DNA of 64,000 nucleotides. It comes from Casuarina equisetifolia. Lineage: Eukaryota; Streptophyta; Magnoliopsida; Fagales; Casuarinaceae. The translations under genes were made by a program, and so were the position numbers. Under the pieces are notes generated by a model. The model was not told where the DNA came from, searched no databases, and worked only from the letters and a program-made list of their open reading frames with translations. Positions 38,691 through 49,400 of this stretch are shown one piece after another. Location: assembly GCA_028551475.1 (NCBI GenBank), contig CM052356.1, positions 32,267,884-32,331,883 on the forward strand, written 5' to 3'. How positions within the stretch are numbered: the first letter of the stretch is position 1; every line of letters begins with the position of its first letter.

Positions 38691-40910
38691 ATATTACCGA
38701 CACAATTCAGGAGAGGTTAAGCATTCTCGGTAGAGATGGGGCTAATCCAGCCCACGCCTGCCTAAAAATGGGAGCTACTGGACTCAACTATGGCTAGGCT
38801 TTGGGGGAAGAAAGAGAGACAGAAAAGTATGATGCAATTAGAAACAAGATTACACCTTATTTTAAAACTATTTTGTCACAATTTTCGCATGAAGAGTTCA
38901 ACCGTCAGCAAGACTAAGTCCTAGCTTTCAATAATAGCATTTTAGCCAAAGGGGTTTTAGTTTTGTAGTTGTTCCTTCCCTAAAAGTGAGAACTTCTTTC
39001 AGAAGCAAAAGCATTTTCTATAGTTAATTTGAAGAACCATGACATAGGGTATGCGTCTCTAACCTTTCATAACAATAGGTGACGTGGCGACAACAGGTTT
39101 TGAGGTCACATTTCTTTGTCCTCACTGGCTTGTGAGTGTAGGCCATAAAACCTTAGCTGCATTTGGTTCCATTGACTCTCTCCTCCCTGTGTACATATCA
39201 AGTCGTCTCTCACTTATTTCCATTTCCATTTCCTTCTTCCTGCACTGCCTTGTCTTCTTCAGCTTAGCTTCCAAGTGAAACGCCAACCACAGTTTCGGCT
39301 TTGCCGCACTGCTGCATAATCACTTATTGAGCCGAGGTTTGAAACTTCTTCTGATTATTATATTGTGTGCTTTCCTTCTTTTTCTCGTTCATGTTTGACA
39401 AATGCGAATGCCATTATTTTAGCTTTGAGAGTTGCATTGGAGAAACCTGACAATTCCATGTTCTTTGCTGTATGTGACACAACATAAACAAGATTTTACT
39501 AGCATAGCTTTGTCCCAAAAGCATACACCAAACAAACAACCTTCTCGTCGGTCATGGATTTTCACCCTTTTTTTTTTTTTTTCTTTACCCTGTTCTTACT
39601 TACATTTCCAATGATTCATGGTGGTTACGCTTTGTCAAAGCATCAGATTTTGGTAGATTTAATTTACTTTTTCTCTTTTAATTTTCTCTTCGAAGAGGTT
39701 AGTTTCTGCATTTCTTTCTTCTTCTTTTTTTGCCCCCTTTAAACTTTAGTAAATTTTCCTTCTTTAGTAGCCCGACACTAGTACTAGTGCGCATGCTTGA
39801 GAAGAGGAAGAATCACTTGAACTAGAGTTCATTGGTCAAACAAGTTCCTCGTAAGATTTTGGTGATAAGATCTTGAGGGTGTCAAAATGTGTGCCTCCCC
39901 CAATATCCATAAGACACCGACTGGGTCGGTGGTAATCACCCCGCACCTCAGCCTATTGGGCAACCGAAACTAAAGGCAAGGCTCCATGGCTTAGAGCTCC
40001 CAGATTTTGCACTAGCTGAAATTTATATCAGCCGGCGGGTATCGGTATTACTTTTCCTTTTCTTTTCTTTTCCTGCAAGGTACAGTGTAAAGTTAGATTC
40101 GGCCACAATTAAAAATAGGGCACAATCCCCATTAAACCATGTGCTGGTACCTAGCAGAAGGCCTAAGATTGGTCTCGTAGAGCAGAAGGAAACAGGTAGC
40201 CTAACAAAAGTTAAAACACTTTTGCACGGAAATCGTAATCACATCTCACAAGGATCAACATGGGGTAGGCCAAAAGAAGGATAAACTTTTTCTTCTGATG
40301 CCGGCAAAACTTAGGCTTTAGAGGAAACTTCCCCTCGACAGGGTCCACAGGCAGCAGAAGAACAATGCCAAAGTGACGTTAGTACATGTTAGGAGTCGGT
40401 CTCTATCGCACCTGTTTTCTAGTTATTGTATGGTGTATGAAATGAACAACACTATGTTGCCAAAGACATTTAAACAATGGGACACGCCGAACTTCCTAGT
40501 CAGTCATTCGCTTTTTGTTCCCCACGTACTTAAACTAATTGGTGCGCATCAAGTAACTTAAATCGTAGAGCGTGTCAGTGAAATTAATCCCTTCATCACC
40601 ATATATCACGTGCATATGACTTCCAGCATACCACAAGTAATTCGTGGTCTTAAAGGACAACGGGGTAGTTTAGCATCTAAGATGCTCTCTTCAACTGCTC
40701 TTGACTGGAGTAAGTTAGGTAAGTCAAGTCATTCACAAACGTACCTAATGAGATTCGTAATCTAGCTTATAAATCTTAAGATGTTGAAGTACTATCCATC
40801 AACAAGATGTTGTCCGCATGAGAACACTTACCAGCTCACAGATGGTTGTGTATTGAAGGGGGCAGTCTGAGAAAGTGTGTAAAAAGCTTGTCAAATGAAA
40901 CAAACCATCC
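38691..40910. other. Upstream region of the VQ gene, possible 5' leader exon
   Basis: No coding region was found. From about 39150 to 39336 the + strand is pyrimidine-rich and leader-like, ending in GCCGAG|GTTTG, a passable donor. With an acceptor such as GGGGGCAG at about 40866 it could be a 5' UTR exon of the VQ gene with a 1.5-kb intron, but this is guesswork. A TGACGTGG string (as-1/G-box type) lies at about 39080. Poly-T runs occur near 39570 and 39720. Confidence 0.35.
39915..39931. promoter_or_regulatory. Perfect inverted repeat containing two ACCGAC (DRE-like) cores
   Basis: CACCGAC and GTCGGTG are separated by TGG. This gives a 7-bp perfect palindrome stem with a DRE/CRT-type ACCGAC core on each strand, about 1 kb upstream of the VQ start codon. 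Function is inferred only. Confidence 0.35.
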
Positions 40911-41447
40911 ATGGAGAAGCTGGGGAGCCATGATGCAGCTGCTTGTAGACCCTTAACCACATTTGTACAAACAGATACAAATACCTTCCGAGAAGTTGTA
41001 CAACGCCTGACTGGTCCATCAGAAAGTAGTGCAGCACAAGAAGGTGCAGCTATGAAGGTTGCAGGTACAAAGAGGCAAACACCCAAACTCCATGAGAGAA
41101 GGCAATATTCTAGGCCCAAACTTGAGATAGTTAAACCTCCCTTCCAATTTAGACCCGGTACGTCAGCCAACCATTACTCTTGCTTCTCCCCCACCACATC
41201 AGGGAGCTCTGGCTTTCTTCCAAGCCCTGTGACCCCTTCTACAAGTTTCTCAAAGCTTTGCATCCTGGAAGAGGAAAAGAAAGGAGACTTAGCAATACCT
41301 GAATTGAATAGTCAAGAAGAAGAGAGAGCAATCAAAGAGAGAAGATTTTATTTGCATCCATCCCCACGGTCAAAACCAGGATGTCCTGAGCCAGAGTTGC
41401 TTAACTTGTTCCCTCTAGCATCTCCAAAAACAAGTGAGAAACCGTGA
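40911..41447 (+). CDS. VQ31: VQ motif-containing protein (VQ31/VQ11-like)
   Basis: Single-exon gene of 178 aa. The VQ motif FREVVQRLTG is at residues 26-35, preceded by TTFVQTDTNT, as in the VQ4/11/13/31/33 group. VQ proteins are nuclear or plastid cofactors that bind WRKY transcription factors through this motif. Members of this group are substrates of MPK3/MPK6. Consistent with that, several proline-directed sites are visible (CFSP, LPSPVTP, HPSPRS, LASPKT) along with the LHERRQY and LEIVKPPFQFRPG regions typical of the group. The length fits VQ31 (about 173 aa) and VQ11 (about 177 aa). VQ31 is favoured because the next two genes match the Arabidopsis neighbours of VQ31. The last residues before the stop are KTSEKP. 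Confidence 0.92.
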   Translation: MEKLGSHDAAACRPLTTFVQTDTNTFREVVQRLTGPSESSAAQEGAAMKVAGTKRQTPKLHERRQYSRPKLEIVKPPFQFRPGTSANHYSCFSPTTSGSSGFLPSPVTPSTSFSKLCILEEEKKGDLAIPELNSQEEERAIKERRFYLHPSPRSKPGCPEPELLNLFPLASPKTSEKP

Positions 41448-43022
41448 TTTTGAGATTCAGCTGCTCCTGTAAGAACTTAGCTTTTGATTTGTAGAAACCT
41501 GCGGTAAGCCATATAACCATGTAGAGAGTACTTTTCAGGAAAATCGTAAATTTCTATTGCTTCTCTGTTCTCCTTTCCTTTTTTTTTTTTTTTTTGGTTG
41601 GTCTTTTTCTTTTCCAAAGTTGTTATCGTTTACTCTTGCCTGATGTTTTATTTGACTAATTTTTCCCCAGAGCAATGGGAATAAAATGTTAATTTTTGGT
41701 GAGGTTAGCACAACTTATTGTAAATGTAATTCAAAGCTAACAACAGAAATAACAATTTTGGACATTCAATGCAGATGTGAGAAATATCCTAGGCAATAGA
41801 TTTTTTGCTCTAGATCGAGCACAAATAAAAGTATCTGTCACTAACCCCATGTTGCTGATTTACAGATAGAGGCACGATCAGGTTCCATTTCTGGCAATCA
41901 AATTTTTTGCACTGCTTTCAGGTTTAGAAATCAGTCAAACTTAATACAGAAAGATCTTGCCAACACTTCTCTTCAGCCTTTCCCTAAGGATACCAATAGA
42001 AGGTAGAAATTTAAAGTCTAAAAAACCAAAAAATTATGGATTTGGAATGCATTTACGAAAAAGTGGGAGCAGTTAAAACTATAGGAGTAAATTTTATAAA
42101 AGATCACTATTCTACAAGAATTGGCATGCTATAAGAGAGGTGTACTCCCAAATAAATTAAAACTTACCTGGAAGGAACAATTCTACCGGAATAGAATGAC
42201 AGTTTAAAAGGTGTGATGGGACAGTGCAATTGATTTGAGTGTGAGTGTGAGTGTCTAGGGTACATACAAAACGAATAATAAAAATGATTTGATTATGCCT
42301 TCAGCTTTGCCTTTCATTCATCTTTCTCCGCTTCCAATGATTGGAGTCCAAGAACCTGGTATTCAGCGTAAAGAAATAAAATGAAAATTTGAAGATAAAA
42401 CAAGACATTATATGCTTAGCAGCTGAAACCATGAAAAACTCCCATCCCAGTACCTCACCTGCTAAGATATGTAACTGAAGAGACAAGGGAGAGAAATTTT
42501 GAAGAAGATGACTTAGCATTATCCATCTGGTCTTCTAGGGACGCTGAGTGATCCCAGCTGCTGGGTTCAAGCAAGCAGTCAAACACTTGTAGGCTTTATG
42601 ACCTTGAATTGAAGTTTCAAAAGCTTGTCTAAATTTTGAAATTCAGCTACAAAAGGAAAAATTAAGAGAGTCAGCAGCAAGTTCAAAAGTTAGAATTCAA
42701 TGTACTAATGCCAAAAAAGGTTTTATGATTCACCTCATGTTAGAAAGAGAGAAATTGAAAAGCAGCAAGGACATCCCATAAATTTGCAACAAAAATTCTA
42801 TATTAAAAAATCAAGTTTGACTGTTGTAGAATACTCAATTAGGGAGGTCAATGTGGCAGACTAACTTAAGTGAAGTAACATTTCTGTGTAGCATAGTATC
42901 GCAAGAACTCTGCTCCCAAGGGCTACAGGAAATCAAGTCCGGGATCATTGGCATAGTAATTCCAGCTGCTTTGCTTATGAGTTATGATGAAACGTGTGCC
43001 ATAACTAAACCCATTGATTTAC
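41448..43022. other. Convergent intergenic region between VQ31-like and SLG1-like genes
   Basis: Holds the 3' UTRs of two convergent genes. A short gagtgt minisatellite lies at about 42236-42255, and a poly-T run at about 41579-41597. No gene was recognised. The 72-codon minus-strand frame at 42301-42519 has no family features. Confidence 0.55.
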
Positions 43023-45644
43023 TTAAAAATGAAGAGGCTCCTTGACCTGTTGATCCAATGTACTCAATATATCATATATCAGGCTTCTTTGCGGATGAGT
43101 ACAGTCCCCAGCTATAAAAACATTCTTTGTGCTGTCCACTTCAATCCAGCTGCATCCTGCTGGCTTTTTCAGGTCTTTAGCCCTCATAAGCTTTCTTACC
43201 TCTACAACCCTATCCCATCTAGCATCTGCCGCATACAGGTTTGACATCACTATATAGTTCCCGATATTGCTAGCTTCAATCTCAAATAGGCGATCGGCAA
43301 CAAGGCAGCCCAATTCCACCTCATGATGGGTTCGACAGGCACCCAGGAGTGTTCCCCACACATTTGCATTAGCTTCAATGGGCATTCTAGTCACAAAAGA
43401 ATATGCATCATTTACCTTGCCACCTCGAGCAAGGAGATCCACGACAGTTGCATACTGTTCCATTGTTGGCTTGAACCCATGGACCTTCTCTATTGAATAG
43501 AAAATCTTCAAACCTTCATCTAGAAGGCCAGAATGACTGCAAGCAGATAAAACCGCTGTGAAAATGACATGATCTGGCTTTACACCCAACTCAAGCATAT
43601 GAGAGAAAACCATTAGTGCTTCGTTTCCCATACCATGGATGGCATACCCACTGACCATGGCTGTGAACATAACCAGATCCTTATGGGTGCTCGAGTGAAA
43701 GAGCTTGTAAGCAGACTCTATAGCACCACATTTTGCATAAATATCTAACAGAGCTCCTTTCAAGTGGCAGTCATCAAAACCAGCTCTAACTGCATATCCA
43801 TGGCACTGCTTCAGCAGGTGGACTGAGGCCATTTGAGCACATACTGGAAGGAAGCTCATAATTGTCACCTCGTTAGGCTTCATTCCTCGAGCCTGTAATT
43901 CAAGAAACAAAATGAGAGCGTCACCAGGAGAATCATTTTCTGCATAAGCTCGAACCATTAGACTCCAGGTGGTGAGATCTGTTTCAGACATCCCGTTGAA
44001 AATCCTACATGCATCATCATGTGATCCATGACTCACATAACCAGAAATCATGGAGTTGCACGTGACCAAATTCCTTTTCCCTGACAAACTCTGAAAAATC
44101 TTGAAAGCATACTCCATATTTCCACTCTTGGCATATGCATCAAGCAATGCGTTTCCAATGGTAGGTTCAGTGTCACCCTGTAAAAAACTAGCCTTAACTG
44201 AATAGCTATGAGTTTCTTTAACCTTCTCAACTCTTGATACATTAGCAGAGAAATGGACTATGCTCAAGATGGTGATGGAGTCAGGCCTAACTCCTTCACT
44301 GAACATCCCTTTTAATAGACCCAGAAACTCAGTAACATAACCACTCTCTAGAAAAGCATCTAGCATAGAGTTCCATGATACCAAATCTCTTCTAGAAATC
44401 ATCAAAAATGTCTGAAATGCTGCTTCTATTCTATTGCATTTTCCATAGAAACTAACTAGGGCATTGCCGACAGTTGTATCTTCGCACAGGAGAGGATGCC
44501 GAACAATATATCCATGCATCTGTTTTCCCAAGGGCAAATTTTGTAAGATTGCACAAGCCGGCAGAATACTAACAAAGGTAACAGAATCAGGTTCAATCAT
44601 CTCTAGAGAGAGTAATTCACGAAACAGTTGCAAAGCTTTCAAGCAGTCCCCATTTGATGCATATCCTGAAATAATCGCATTCCATGAAACCAAATCTCTC
44701 GATATCATGCTCCGGAACAAGGACTCTGCTTCTTTAATGCGTCCAACTCTTAAGTAGAAGCTTACCACAGAATTGCTGACAGAAACATCTGCCACCAATT
44801 CAGCCCGCCGAAGCACATAACAGTGTATCTGTCTTCCAAAGCAGCAAGGAACATTTTCATCTAAAGAAGCACAAACAGGCAGAATACTTAAAATGGTTGC
44901 ATAATTAGGTTCTATTGGCCCCTTAAGCATCCTTTCGAACAATCTGATTGCATCACCCATTAATTTATTCTCAGCAAGCCCGGCAATAATTGCATTCCAT
45001 GAAACCACGTCTTTGTGACTAATGCTATTAAACACAGCGCATGCATTATCATGTACCAGCCCACATTTCGCGTACATTGATACCAGCGCATTCCCCACAA
45101 GTGTATCTGTTTCCAGTCCGGACTTAATCACATAAGAATGCACGCTCTTCCCTGCATCAATATCATGTAAACGAGCACACACAGGAAGAACGGTAGCAAC
45201 AGTGATAGAGTTCGGTACAGCCTTGCCACCCGTGTGCATTGCATGAAACAACCTTATCACGTCTGCATCACAATGTCGGGACCCGGAAAATCCAGACAGG
45301 ACGATGTTCCAAGAGACAGGATCAGAGCTGCGAATCTGACCAAACAGCTTCTGGCAATCATCAAGCGCACCACATTTGGCATACATGTTAAGCAAAGCTT
45401 TAGAAACAGAGTGACAAGTAAGATGGCCCTGCTTCAGAGTATAACTATGCAGAGACTTCCCCAGTCTTGTGGCTGCGAGGGAAGCAGAGGATTTAAGAAT
45501 AGCTGCCAAGACTTGGTGATCAGGTCTAAAGCCCCAAAGAGATCGCATATTTTCGACGAAAAGGGACAAAGCTTCCTTATGCCTGGCTTCAACACAATAG
45601 TTTCTGATTATGGTGCTCCATGCGTTATAGTCCAGGCGAAGCAT
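43023..45644 (-). CDS. SLG1: Pentatricopeptide repeat protein, PLS class with E/E+ end (SLG1-like)
   Basis: Intronless minus-strand gene of 873 aa from ATG 45644 (a GTG 6 bp upstream extends the frame but is not a normal start). Consecutive PLS-type repeats run through the protein, for example VSWNAIIAGLAENKLMGDAI, with AKCG turns (MYAKCG). It closes with E and E+ motifs (CSWIEVDSTKNVFIAGD) and no DYW domain. Such proteins bind organelle RNA sequence-specifically and recruit C-to-U editing. The Arabidopsis counterpart by context is SLOW GROWTH 1 (At5g08490, 849 aa), a mitochondrial protein needed for nad3 editing and intron splicing. The flanking VQ31-like and CLPTM1 genes match its neighbours. 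Oddly, the first ATG sits almost at the first repeat (DYNAWSTIIRNYC), so no presequence is visible. Confidence 0.88.
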   Translation of the reverse strand: MLRLDYNAWSTIIRNYCVEARHKEALSLFVENMRSLWGFRPDHQVLAAILKSSASLAATRLGKSLHSYTLKQGHLTCHSVSKALLNMYAKCGALDDCQKLFGQIRSSDPVSWNIVLSGFSGSRHCDADVIRLFHAMHTGGKAVPNSITVATVLPVCARLHDIDAGKSVHSYVIKSGLETDTLVGNALVSMYAKCGLVHDNACAVFNSISHKDVVSWNAIIAGLAENKLMGDAIRLFERMLKGPIEPNYATILSILPVCASLDENVPCCFGRQIHCYVLRRAELVADVSVSNSVVSFYLRVGRIKEAESLFRSMISRDLVSWNAIISGYASNGDCLKALQLFRELLSLEMIEPDSVTFVSILPACAILQNLPLGKQMHGYIVRHPLLCEDTTVGNALVSFYGKCNRIEAAFQTFLMISRRDLVSWNSMLDAFLESGYVTEFLGLLKGMFSEGVRPDSITILSIVHFSANVSRVEKVKETHSYSVKASFLQGDTEPTIGNALLDAYAKSGNMEYAFKIFQSLSGKRNLVTCNSMISGYVSHGSHDDACRIFNGMSETDLTTWSLMVRAYAENDSPGDALILFLELQARGMKPNEVTIMSFLPVCAQMASVHLLKQCHGYAVRAGFDDCHLKGALLDIYAKCGAIESAYKLFHSSTHKDLVMFTAMVSGYAIHGMGNEALMVFSHMLELGVKPDHVIFTAVLSACSHSGLLDEGLKIFYSIEKVHGFKPTMEQYATVVDLLARGGKVNDAYSFVTRMPIEANANVWGTLLGACRTHHEVELGCLVADRLFEIEASNIGNYIVMSNLYAADARWDRVVEVRKLMRAKDLKKPAGCSWIEVDSTKNVFIAGDCTHPQRSLIYDILSTLDQQVKEPLHF

Positions 45645-46413
45645 TTCCACAAGAATCTGTCGTCCAGTTCCGGATGACGCCTTTTTTTTGCTTCGTAGTT
45701 CAAAGTTTTCTTAGTTCATCAAGGAAACACCTCTTATAATCATTTCCTCGAACACTTTTTGAGCAAAGCCAAAATACCCATCCAACGCATAGAAGCGGAA
45801 GAAGGAGAATTACATTCCCCGTTCTCCATTTCTCGACGGGCTGACATAGGTGCTTCACCAATCCAAGCCACAAGACAGCTCCCTTCTTGATGGACTGAGC
45901 TAGATGAGGGGAATGGTATCTGCTCTTTACAACGAACTTTTAGGTATATAGATACCTAATCAATATATCTCTTCTTAAACTAATTTTTATGAAAAATTAA
46001 ACTTTATAATATCGTATTGAAATTGTCTTATTTTGATGCTTTTATAGATCAAGATTGGACCATTGTGATGTGAAAAGGTCTTAAAATCGATATAAAATTG
46101 TTTTAATTACTTAAATATGAATTTGTGAAACGGTTTATATTTCTCCATTCTCTTACAGCAGCGAAAAATTAAACTTTGTAACATTAACAGGCATATGATA
46201 GTAGAAGTAGTGGTCTACAGTTGCTTAACATGCAGCCTGGTGATGTGGCAAAAACGGCCGCGTCACTCACATCGCCAGCTGGCAATGTGCTCTGCTTGCG
46301 TGGCCCACTCAGGGCTCCTTTTAACCGCAGATGTTCCCATTTTTTTGCGAGATTCCCAAAACCGCATCACACTGCGTCTCCGTTTGTGAGAACGGAGAGA
46401 ACCAGTGAGAGAG
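45645..46413. promoter_or_regulatory. Shared divergent promoter region of SLG1-like and CLPTM1-family genes
   Basis: The two genes start head to head, 769 bp apart. The CLPTM1 side (46190-46400) is GC-rich and includes the palindromic CGGCCG at about 46256. The middle is AT-rich. No convincing TATA box was found for either gene, as is common for housekeeping promoters. Confidence 0.5.
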
Positions 46414-49400
46414 ATGGCGCCGCCGGCGACGGAGGGGCAAGTGCAGCGACCGAGGCAGCAACAGCAGGGTGGATTCTCGCAGATGCTCACGGGTGTGATA
46501 CGGATGGCAGTGTTTTGGTACTTCGCTTCCAAGTTCTTCTCCCCCAAACGCCCCTCTGAGCCCTCCCAACTTATTTCCAATCTCTTCCAGAAGACCGAGC
46601 CCCTGGTGATTCTTTCACTCCTGCTCATGCTACTGCGTTCTCTGCGATCTCGATTCATGGACAATTTCATTTTTTTATGTTTGAATTCTCTGCCTCGAAA
46701 TTTCAAACTGCGATTTTTCCATGCTTTGCTGCTTAATTTGGAATTTATTCTGGTCAGGTTATGTGGCGATTTGGCAATTTTGTCTTAGGACTCTGATAGT
46801 AACATTTGTCATTGCATTTACGATGCAGACTACACGTAAAACCACGTTATGAAAGAGCAGAAGTTAGGTTATGATTTAATAGGATTAGTAGGATCTCGTA
46901 AGCATTGTTTTCAATCAAATGGTTCCGATTTAGCCACTTCTGGATAATCCAGTTGCAGTATGTTTTGAGGAGGTGCTAGGCGCATGTTTCCCATTTATAT
47001 ATGTTTATCGATCTGTCACTAATATTCTACTTCTAATTGCCTTTTAAATTTGGTTAGGATATGTGGCTGTATGTTTCTGAAAATGAAAAGTTCAATGACT
47101 TCGGCAACGAACACGCACTTATTTGGCAAGAAAGTAATATTCCTTATGCAGTTTATGGACCGCAGAGTACCAGGTCTTACTCTTTGAAGTACTATCTATC
47201 TGAGGTATCACTTACATATAGAAACTCGATGTTTGAATTTATAACCTTTCTTGTAGATGCCTCCAGTGCTTTTGATATCGCTTAAGATATGAAGCAAACT
47301 GGAGAAAATCATTTCTTTGTACTTGTTTCTCTTAACCAGTGAATGTGTCAGCGCATATGAAAATAGCATTTCTTTTTTCAGGCTTTGAAGCACAATGGAA
47401 GTCTATATGCCCACGTGTTCTTTGCACGCTCTGGTTTCACCCCTGATCCAAATGATCCAGAGTACCAACCTCTGGCTGCTTTTGGGAAAACACATCGTAA
47501 GAATGCGTTCCTGTACCATTTTATTTCGTGCTCTTTTTCCCAAGGTTATTGCTTTTAGATTAGTAATTAAGTGATGAATAAGTAAATCAAGTTAAACGGG
47601 TCTTACATTTCATGGTTTCAGCTATTGTAGCATACTTTCCCAAGTCAAAAACAGACAAAAGGAAGATTTTATTGGGGAACTCCAAAGGTTCTGATGACGG
47701 TGAAGCATTGACTGAGGTTTGTCTTATAGAATTAAATATTTTCATTCACAACTTCAGAATGAATTATTAGGCATGGGGTTCAGCAATAATGACATCCCCC
47801 AACATACCAAAACTAGCTGTTAGACAAGCTAGCTCCACTTTTTATGTACTAAAGTCTTATATGGTTACTCTTGTAATTGGATAACTATGATGTTTGGCTT
47901 CCTTATTTGTCTAGGAAGCGTACACAATCCACTATCTGAACCAATTTTGGTATTGAATGCTCATCTAAGTGCAAACACTGAGTACGCATTAATAATTATA
48001 CAATCAAAATCATTATACAACTTCTAGGCTCAGCCTGATACTAAGTCCTGATTATTAATCAGTCCCATTTTAGGCGATCTGTTTTGGGAAAGCTATGGTG
48101 GTTAAGTAATTCAAATACAACCCATTTTAACCTGATATTGCATATAGTCGTTTCACTTAGCATGACATTATCTCTTATCATTATCAATACATTGTGTCTT
48201 GCTTGAATTATGATATATAAGTAACTTGATTTACATTGAAGTCTGTTGTTCTATATCATATAATTTAAACACAATTTATGCTGTAGACTCCTTATGATGG
48301 AACCCTTGATTTAAGTCCTGTTCTTTTCCATTTGGTGTTCTTTTCCTACTGAAGATTTATGCTGGCTGCAGGTGGTTGATGATACACAAGATGATGCCAA
48401 AGATGATAAACCTATGGAGTGGGTTTCATATTGGAAACCAAATATCACAATCAATTTGGTGGATGATTTTACACGGTATGTTTTGGAGAAGAGTCGCTTC
48501 AATGTTTTGCATGAATCCATACCAACATTATCGAATTCATTCTGTGCTGAAATTTGGTTGTTTGTGATTTCCGTTTTGGAACAGTGATTTCTTGTTCTGT
48601 AATAAGGGTGATATTTCAGCAAAGTTCTTTATTTTCTGTGTTCATTGTTGTTTGAGACAAAGCTTCTGTGTCTAAGGTCTTTCTAGTTGTCTGTGTCATC
48701 CAAGGCTTGTACTAGCTGCTTGGGAAGCCTGTTAAGTAAAACTAATGCATTGATGCTATGTTTCCTTGTAAGGATTATAATGGTAAGAAATCTGCCTTAC
48801 GTATATGTGTGTGCAGCTCCATTTCCGTATTTCCTTCTATCCCTCTTTTGTGTGTGTGTTAGTTTTGACTTTGGTTTTGGATTTATTTTCTCTTGGTTTT
48901 TATTTTTCTTTTTGTTCTTTCTCCTAGCAGTTATTTTATGTTGTCTTTTATGTTAGTTCCCTTCAAAGGTAGTCCTGTTTTTAGTTTCTTGTCCTTTGAA
49001 TAAGGTTGTTGTTCATAGCCATATGCATTTATATCTCACTATTTGTCTTTCGAAAAATATTGATGAATTGAAGCGTGGGATTTAATCTGTCATACGAACT
49101 TCATTTCCAGGAATCATCTCTTGTAAACATATATGTTCTGATAATATTTCCACTGAAGATGGTAATTCACAGCATAAATTCGTACACTGGATGTCAATAA
49201 TGATATCATTGCTTATGAAGTTAGCATATGCAGTTTTTTCTCCGCCTTTTGATTTCTTGTTTTTTTTTTTTTTGGTCTAAATGTTGCAGTTTAGGCCATT
49301 TTCTTCATAATGTTTTAAATGAATGTGCTGCTGGTTTAGAAAGAGAAAACAAGCTTGCACTTGTGGCCTCTTTTTTCTTTTTTTCTTTTTTTTCTTTTCA

